From Blasia pusilla (Eukaryota; Marchantiophyta; Marchantiopsida; Blasiales): a DNA stretch of 64,000 bases. Of this stretch, positions 58,285 through 64,000 are shown piece by piece (within the stretch, counting starts at the first letter, position 1; every line of letters starts with the position of its first letter). The position numbers were made by a program, and so were the translations under genes. The stretch spans positions 1,612,001 to 1,676,000 of the forward strand of contig CM114271.1 in assembly GCA_050084515.1 (NCBI GenBank), given 5' to 3'. The notes beneath the pieces are model-generated. The model saw only the letters and a list, made by a program, of their open reading frames with translations. It made no database searches and was not told the origin of the DNA.

Positions 58285-58790
58285 ATTTTGTCTCTGTAAG
58301 GAAATCTTTCACCTTGCGAGCACGCCCCACTCCAATGAACGGTGTGGGCACGTTTGTGTTGCAGAGCTTTTTTCCAGAACTCCAAGCTCGGTCCGACTCG
58401 AGCTCTGCAATCTGCTTATTTTGCATGAACGTTTGCTCGATCATTATCTTTATATAGTCCATCATTTGGGCATAGAAGGCCGATTCACCTGAGTTTGGAG
58501 TCGTTGGCTCCCCATGAGAGTTTGTGTTTGGGATATCCTCATGTTAGGTGTTCGGCACCTCGGGAGTCGGAGTCTCCTCCACCGGCTCTCGATTTGGCAT
58601 CGGTTCATATCTCGATTTATGTCATTTGACTCGGCATTTCCATGGTTCATGCCCCTTGGTCGCCATCTTCAAGCCGCCACTTCATGTCTCCTCCTTGTTT
58701 CTTGCGTCCCTCCCCGAATGTCTGGGCCTTGTCGCTACCTTGGGTTTTCCCCCAAGCGTCCGGTAACTCCCACGACCTCAAGTTCTCGCT
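58285..58790 (-). pseudogene. Gypsy element 2 gag, N-terminal part
   Basis: The minus strand between PBS and nested LTR shows gag-like sequence, including VKDFLTETKYYL next to the nested LTR at 58276. Stops and shifts break it. The start codon was not fixed. Confidence 0.55.
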
Positions 58791-58802
58791 CACCAAGGAT
58801 TA

Positions 58803-58814
58803 GCTCAGATACCA
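58803..58814 (-). promoter_or_regulatory. Primer-binding site of gypsy element 2
   Basis: The minus strand reads TGGTATCTGAGC just inside the 5' LTR. This is close to the complement of the initiator methionine tRNA 3' end (TGGTATCAGAGC) used by most plant gypsy and copia elements. It fixes the element's orientation. Confidence 0.85.
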
Positions 58815-58821
58815 CATATCA

Positions 58822-61033
58822 TGCACCTACTCTCCTCGAACATCAATCTCAGTGTTGCGGAAGTGTACGTTTAGAAGGACATGCTCTCATCGCCAACCTA
58901 CACTCAAACGCACTCACGTTAGTCTGGCTTTGGATCAAGCGGCCTTTCAAACCACCAAGTCCTCGACTCGGCACCTCATACATCTCAACCTTTCCTCATT
59001 CCTAGGCTTCCAACATGGACAAGTCTTTCGAGACTTGGGACAGACTTTCTGGTTAGTCCAGGCACCTAAAATGGCGTTTGCGCGCCTAGCGGTCCCAATT
59101 GTCCAACGGACCTCGCATGAGTCCCCAATCGAGACTCAAAAATATGAGTTGCAAGTTGGAATCCAATAGGGTCCTCCAAAATCCACTCTATTGGACTTGG
59201 TTTGGGTTTCAAATCCCAACACCAAACTCCCAATTTGTTTGGTGCCCTTGAGTCCCCTCGCGGTGCCCAAAGTGGGATTCAAGTCCCAAACACCCTTGGA
59301 GATCTTTCCCCTTCCAAGCATTTCTGCGGATTCGCAGGGTCCCCCTACCTTTGGGAAAGAGCACCCGGTGTCATATAGTAAAATCATCTAGTATGTAAAC
59401 TCCTCTCTCATTAAGTATTAGAGAGCATTTTATTAATATTAAATAAATTAGTTTAGAAAAAGGAAATTCCCATATTCAAACCTTTTTATGGTGCCTCTTT
59501 TGTGCGGGCCTAACTTTAGGAAAAGAGGTAATAAATAAAAGATGGGATTATAAAAGTAAATTAGTGGGGTTTGTGCTTTAATGAAAGAAAAGCAAAAGTA
59601 GTCTCGGTTTGTGACTAGGGTAGTTGGGTAGTTTGGAAAATATGAAGTGAAAAAAGGAGGATATTTTGGAAGAGATCAGAGATAATTTACTTGTGTCAAA
59701 ATGTGATTGGCTAAGCCTTGAGAGAAAGCCATGTGGCACAAGATAAGATTAGCCCTATTTCGTATTCTTGTGGATCCCTCGTGAGTAAATATAGAGGAGG
59801 GACCTTCAAGAATTTATCAATTTCTACTTCACATCTTGAGTTTCCCGTGTCACTCTTGAGTGGATGGCTTTGGGATTTCTTGCTCTTCCAATGAGAGTGG
59901 ATTATCCCTCTTGGGAGAATAACTTGACTATGCTCGAGTCTTCGAGAGGATTTTAGAGTGTGGTATGTGTGGAGATGAGAAACTTTTCACCTGAGGGGAG
60001 TTTAGTCATACTAGAAATAGTGGATGGTTTGGCTTATTATTTTCCCAATGAGAGTGGATTACCCCTCTTGGGAGAGCAACTCCGCCAACCCCCATTCTAG
60101 ACGAGATTAGAGGATGTTTGTCAAGTATGGATAGGAATGGAGCACGAGTTATGCCCGATTTTCCTTTCCTTAACTCGTATCACGTCAAGATTCTCTTTGT
60201 AGATAGGCAATAGTTCACTCGCTATCTAGTTTATCACTTTGGGGAGACATTCATGAACCAAGTCATGCAATATCCAACTCTGGTGATTCTTCATATAGTC
60301 ACGTACGGAAGGACATGGGATTGTACTTTGTATGTCCTTATATAGCAATCCATTGACGTCTATAGGCGTGTTTAAGTAGGATTTAACACTAATTATGCTA
60401 TTTTCCTTGTGAACAAACGTAAAATAATTTACAATGATTTCATAGTTATGAATTTTGGGGTTCCATATTATGAAGAAGTTATCGCCTCGGCACTACCATT
60501 CGTGATTCCTATCGTGAGAGAATCAAGGATTTACATAATAATTTTTTAGTGAAACTCTCGAAGAAAGACTCTCAACATGACACCATCTTTTTGGCCCTCA
60601 ACCCAACTCTCCATAGAGTCAATTTTGGCCCATATCTCGGCTTTTGCTAAAGCGTTTGCCGAGATCTGTGGTGCATTGGAACCAACTATGCATACGCTTT
60701 CCAAAGCTTTCTTACTTATCCCAAACTCATCTAGGGACTAAAATTTATGCTCAAAAGTACAGTCGGGAACTCCCAACGCTAGCCGCGCCCCAAGTTCGGT
60801 TCTCCCCCTTGGCCGCGTCTCCTTCCAAGACTCATCTTCCTTAAGTCTGGGTTTCGCGTTTGGTTATGGTTTCCTAAGTCGTAACCATAAACGCATGAAA
60901 TACTTGAAATGCTTGCCGCGCTTGTGTCTCGCACTTGTGTTTCTCTAACTCCCAAATTGCAAACCATCCTAGTGTGAGCTCGCTAGAGTTCGGATGTTTC
61001 GCTTGACACTCGTTTGGTTTGAGAGTCGCGACA
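58822..61033 (-). mobile_element. 5' LTR of gypsy element 2, interrupted by a family X LTR
   Basis: Plus-strand reading TGCACCTACTCTCC at 58822 to GAGTCGCGACA at 61033. The part 59369-60582 is foreign. Without it the LTR is about 998 bp, the same as the nested copy at 57274-58276. It lies directly next to the PBS. Confidence 0.85.
59369..60582 (+). mobile_element. Complete solo LTR, family X (1214 bp)
   Basis: Starts TGTCATATAGTAAAATCAT and ends CTCTCAACATGACA, with TGTCA/TGACA terminal inverted repeats typical of LTRs. It splits the gypsy 5' LTR. A TATA-like AAATATAGAGG lies near 59789. Fragments occur at 51930-52380, 61034-61369 and 62921-63293. Coding sequence for this family was not found in the window. 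Confidence 0.75.
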
Positions 61034-61369
61034 TACAAGAGATCCACAAGAGTACAAAATATGACTAATCTTATCTTGTGCCATATGGTTTCCTCTCACT
61101 TGATATCTTCCGTACTACCCTAACTAGCCATCAACCAAAACTACTTTCATTTTATTTTCATTAATACACCAATCCATTACTTTACTTTTATATTCCTGTG
61201 TCTCATTTATTGCCTCTTTTCCTAAAGTTGGGCCAGCACAAATAAGGCACCATAAAGACGTTTAAACATTAAAAAAATACTTTTCTAAACTAATTTACTT
61301 AATGCTCATAACACTCTCTCTAAAACCAATAAGATAGGAGTCTAAATAGTGGATCATTTTTCTATACAA
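61034..61369 (-). mobile_element. LTR family X fragment (5' part)
   Basis: The reverse complement matches about 59369-59780 of the complete family X LTR (shared AATCTTATCTTGTGCCA, CCTCTTTTCCTAAAGTT). It abuts gypsy element 2 and is probably the other half of the LTR at 51930-52380, into which element 2 jumped. Confidence 0.7.
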
Positions 61370-62920
61370 AAATGTTGCCCGTTTTTCTCAAATTTTGTTG
61401 ATGCAGGTTGATAGGGGACAACAAAAAAGTATAATGTAGAATGAGGCGATGGGAGTTTGCAAGTATATTTCCGACGAGAAGGCAACGAGAGTCGGGAAAG
61501 TTAAGGGAGCTTTGCATAGCTTGCGATTGGCGGAGGGCTATCAAGTAAAGGTGGTTAGGGCTTGGACTAGGGTTAGGACGTAGGAGATAGAGCGCACAAC
61601 CTGGCGAAACAAGAACCTGGATGGGCGAGCGACGAGTCACCATATGGCAGCCAAGTGAGCAAAGGCGAGAGGAGAGGGAGCCAGGCTGCGCCCATGAGAG
61701 GAAGGAGCACATCCACATAGAGATGCATGCCCAAATGAGGAAGACTCTCCCGTGGGAGCACTTGGATCACCGAAAGTTGTAGAGGGAGCAGGATCAAGCT
61801 CCATAGGGAAGTGTGCAAGGAACGTGCAGGACTCGGGGAGACATGGGGTGTCGAGCCGAGCTAAGAGGGTTCCGCCAAGGAAGCCGCATGCAAGGACCGT
61901 GGCTAGGAGGCTTGCAATTTAGCAATTATGGGGTGTAAGGAGTCAGAAGTGAAGAAGCAAGGGAAGGGCGCTTGGCATGAGATATTCGGGTGTAAGAACG
62001 GAGGCGCCCTACGTGCAGAGGGATACGTGACGAGCCAAAGGTGTCGTGAAGTGTTGGCATGTTGCAGAGGGGGTGGGCCAAGTGCTTCGACCCCCCTACT
62101 TTCCCTCTTCTCCCCCCCCCCTCCCCCCCAAAATTCAAGGATTGGAGGTGCATAGGGCATCATGAAGAATTTGGTAGGAGTCACAGCTATATGATAGGAA
62201 AGTGGTCAAGCAAGAATGTGGTTGGTCTAGGCTACCAGGTTGAGGGGCCAAATATGGTTAAGTCGAGTTATGTAGTGGAAGAGAGTTTTTGGGACTTGGT
62301 GTTTTGCAAGCGTGGATGGGATTCACGATGGAAGTTTGTTAGTCATTGCGAGTTGATTGGATGCCAACTCAATAGTACTTCACCAATTGTGGGCGTTAGG
62401 ATTGTGATGCACATGCATCCATATCGACTGGTAGTCCGCATCCACTTATGCGAGGGTTGACGTGTTGTTTGGAAAAAATTTTGTATCGTGGAGATTGTTG
62501 CGCTATACGGAGCATTCAGTGTTGATCATGCACTAAAGAGCTAGAGGCCATGTTCATGTTATCCATTTGAGTCCCTTTTCTTGCACCTGTCTCGTATCAT
62601 TGAGGGTGTTGGGTATCGAAAAAGATCGGGTGCTAGATGGGTGTAGTGATGGTGACGAGTATACAATTCTTGTATGTATAGCATATTTATGGATATAGGG
62701 CAATTTTCTTAGTAGGGGTTGCATGTATGACCTTAGAGAGAGTGCCTGTAGCTTAGGTGAGCTAGTTCGAGAGGTTCAAGATGAACCCCAGTGGTGAGTG
62801 TGTGTGAGGCCGGATGCGTCATCACGAGATTAGCATTAAGATAGATGAGCTAGTTAGGAGTGTGGGAGACTCTTGGTGAGTCTGAGTGCTTGAGTGTGTG
62901 AAGCAAGATTGTCATCACGG
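61370..62920. other. No gene recognised
   Basis: Plus-strand open stretches exist (for example about 62160-62460), but they lack known motifs. A C-rich run lies at 62110-62132. Possibly internal sequence of family X or another element. Confidence 0.35.
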
Positions 62921-63293
62921 TGTCATATAGTAAAATCATGTACTATGTAAAATCCTCTCTTATTAACTATTAGAGAGATTAGAGAGATTAAATTAGCTTA
63001 GAAAAACATAATTCTCATGTTTATGGTCTCTCATTTGTGCAGGCCCAACTTTAAGAAAAAAGGTAATAAATGAAATATGGGAGTATAAAAAGTAAAGTAG
63101 TTAGGTTGGTCTATTAATGAAAGAAAAGTAAAAGTAGTCTTTGGTGGTGGCTAGGGTAGTTGGGATAGTTTGGAGGATATGAAGTGAGTTGATGAGGATA
63201 TTTTGGAGGAGATAATATGTAATTTACTTGTGTCAAAATGGGACTAGCTAAACCTTAAGAGGAAGCCATGTAGCACAAGATAAGATTAGTCCT
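62921..63293 (+). mobile_element. LTR family X fragment (5' part)
   Basis: Starts TGTCATATAGTAAAATCAT, as at 59369, and both are preceded by CGG. Similarity continues to about 63293 and stops at a hairpin. Confidence 0.75.
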
Positions 63294-63327
63294 ATAAACA
63301 ATTTATGACACTCATAAATTGTTTATA
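63293..63327. repeat. Perfect hairpin with 15-bp arms
   Basis: TATAAACAATTTATG pairs with CATAAATTGTTTATA around ACACT. It sits exactly where the family X similarity ends. Confidence 0.8.
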
Positions 63328-64000
63328 ATAAATGTTACCTTACATGCACAGAATTTGTGCTTCATGAGCGGCCAAGCTTGCAACTAATCCTACAATAAGC
63401 CTTATTTATCTTGCATCTACCCTATAATTCCACATGCGAGTACTTCTGGTTTTAGTAGATTGATTTCTCTTAAACGTGAATCGTATTAGTTATTTGTGTA
63501 CGCGGAAACGTCAAAAAGCATAAGAACCAGGTTGCTACAATTTTGTAAGTTGAATAAGCATCTTTATGTTGTTGCAATACTATAACTTGAATGAACATTT
63601 TTGTATGGAAAATTGAATCTTGCTCCCTAACATGAACTTTGTCTTATGTTGTCATGCAGAAATATCAAGGTCAATATTTAGAATGATCAAAATTGTAGGA
63701 CAACTGAGAAATTTGCAAAAGGCAAGAAGTTAGTTAAAAAGGATATTCTTATGTGTTATTCATCAAAGAAATATTACGCAGTGAAATCTCCCAATGTAAC
63801 TCCTATGAGAAGACCCAATAAATGGACTTCATAACTTAAGTATGTTGGGCCAACAAGCCTAGAGTATGGTGGACCAACGAGCAAAGTGGCACGATAAAAC
63901 ATCTCTAAGTCTAGAACATAGAAGTTGCCAAAGAGAATCCAATTTAAACGGTCCTAGAGTTTGGTGGAGTAGGAAGCAAAGGGATACAGTATACAACCCC
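63328..64000. other. No gene recognised
   Basis: AT-rich sequence up to the window end with no recognisable coding sequence. Confidence 0.4.

Noticed and set aside
61362-62184. Minus-strand open frames rich in Pro, Ser and Leu.
   Set aside because: Composition follows the GA-rich plus strand and no family motif is present.

Overview
The window looks like nuclear DNA of a streptophyte, most probably a non-seed land plant. The evidence is two spliced genes for the plant photorespiratory enzyme 2-phosphoglycolate phosphatase (PGLP1 type), a small tandem array of plant-like U2 snRNA genes, and typical plant transposons (Ty1/copia, chromodomain Ty3/gypsy, Harbinger, mini-Helitrons). Introns are short, mostly 150-600 bp with two of about 1.25 kb. 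Species or class cannot be fixed from sequence alone.

Layout. 0-7.4 kb is transposon debris: a decayed copia pol with part of its 3' LTR, a 180-bp Helitron, and the 5' half of a gypsy-type element that carries a cytosine-C5 DNA methyltransferase domain after its aspartic protease. 7.7-14.5 kb holds a diverged direct repeat, minisatellites, and PGLP1 copy 1 (11 exons, 342 aa). 15-22 kb is a minus-strand chromodomain gypsy element with a nested LTR; its reverse transcriptase is fused in frame to an unrelated non-LTR-like reverse transcriptase. 22-41 kb is the quiet part: a three-unit U2 snRNA array, PGLP1 copy 2 (11 exons, 412 aa), several perfect hairpins, and a second copy of the direct repeat near 39.3 kb. 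41-52 kb is AT-rich and holds Helitron-like ends, a GC-rich island, a Harbinger transposase relic with a possible partner ORF, and a very decayed gypsy RT-RNase H-integrase-PHD segment cut by a MULE-like MITE with a 9-bp target duplication. 52-61 kb is a second minus-strand gypsy element with gag, protease, RT, integrase, chromodomain, PBS and LTRs, carrying other LTRs inside it. 61-64 kb is LTR fragments and unassigned sequence.

The working genes are probably only the two PGLP1 copies (chloroplast photorespiration: 2-phosphoglycolate to glycolate) and possibly the best-preserved U2 copy. They share no pathway. Their proximity looks like an old gene duplication with the U2 array in between. 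Everything else recognised is mobile DNA at various stages of decay. The most unusual item is the methyltransferase-bearing retrotransposon at 4.5-7.2 kb and its probable 3'-half relative at 49.5-51.6 kb.
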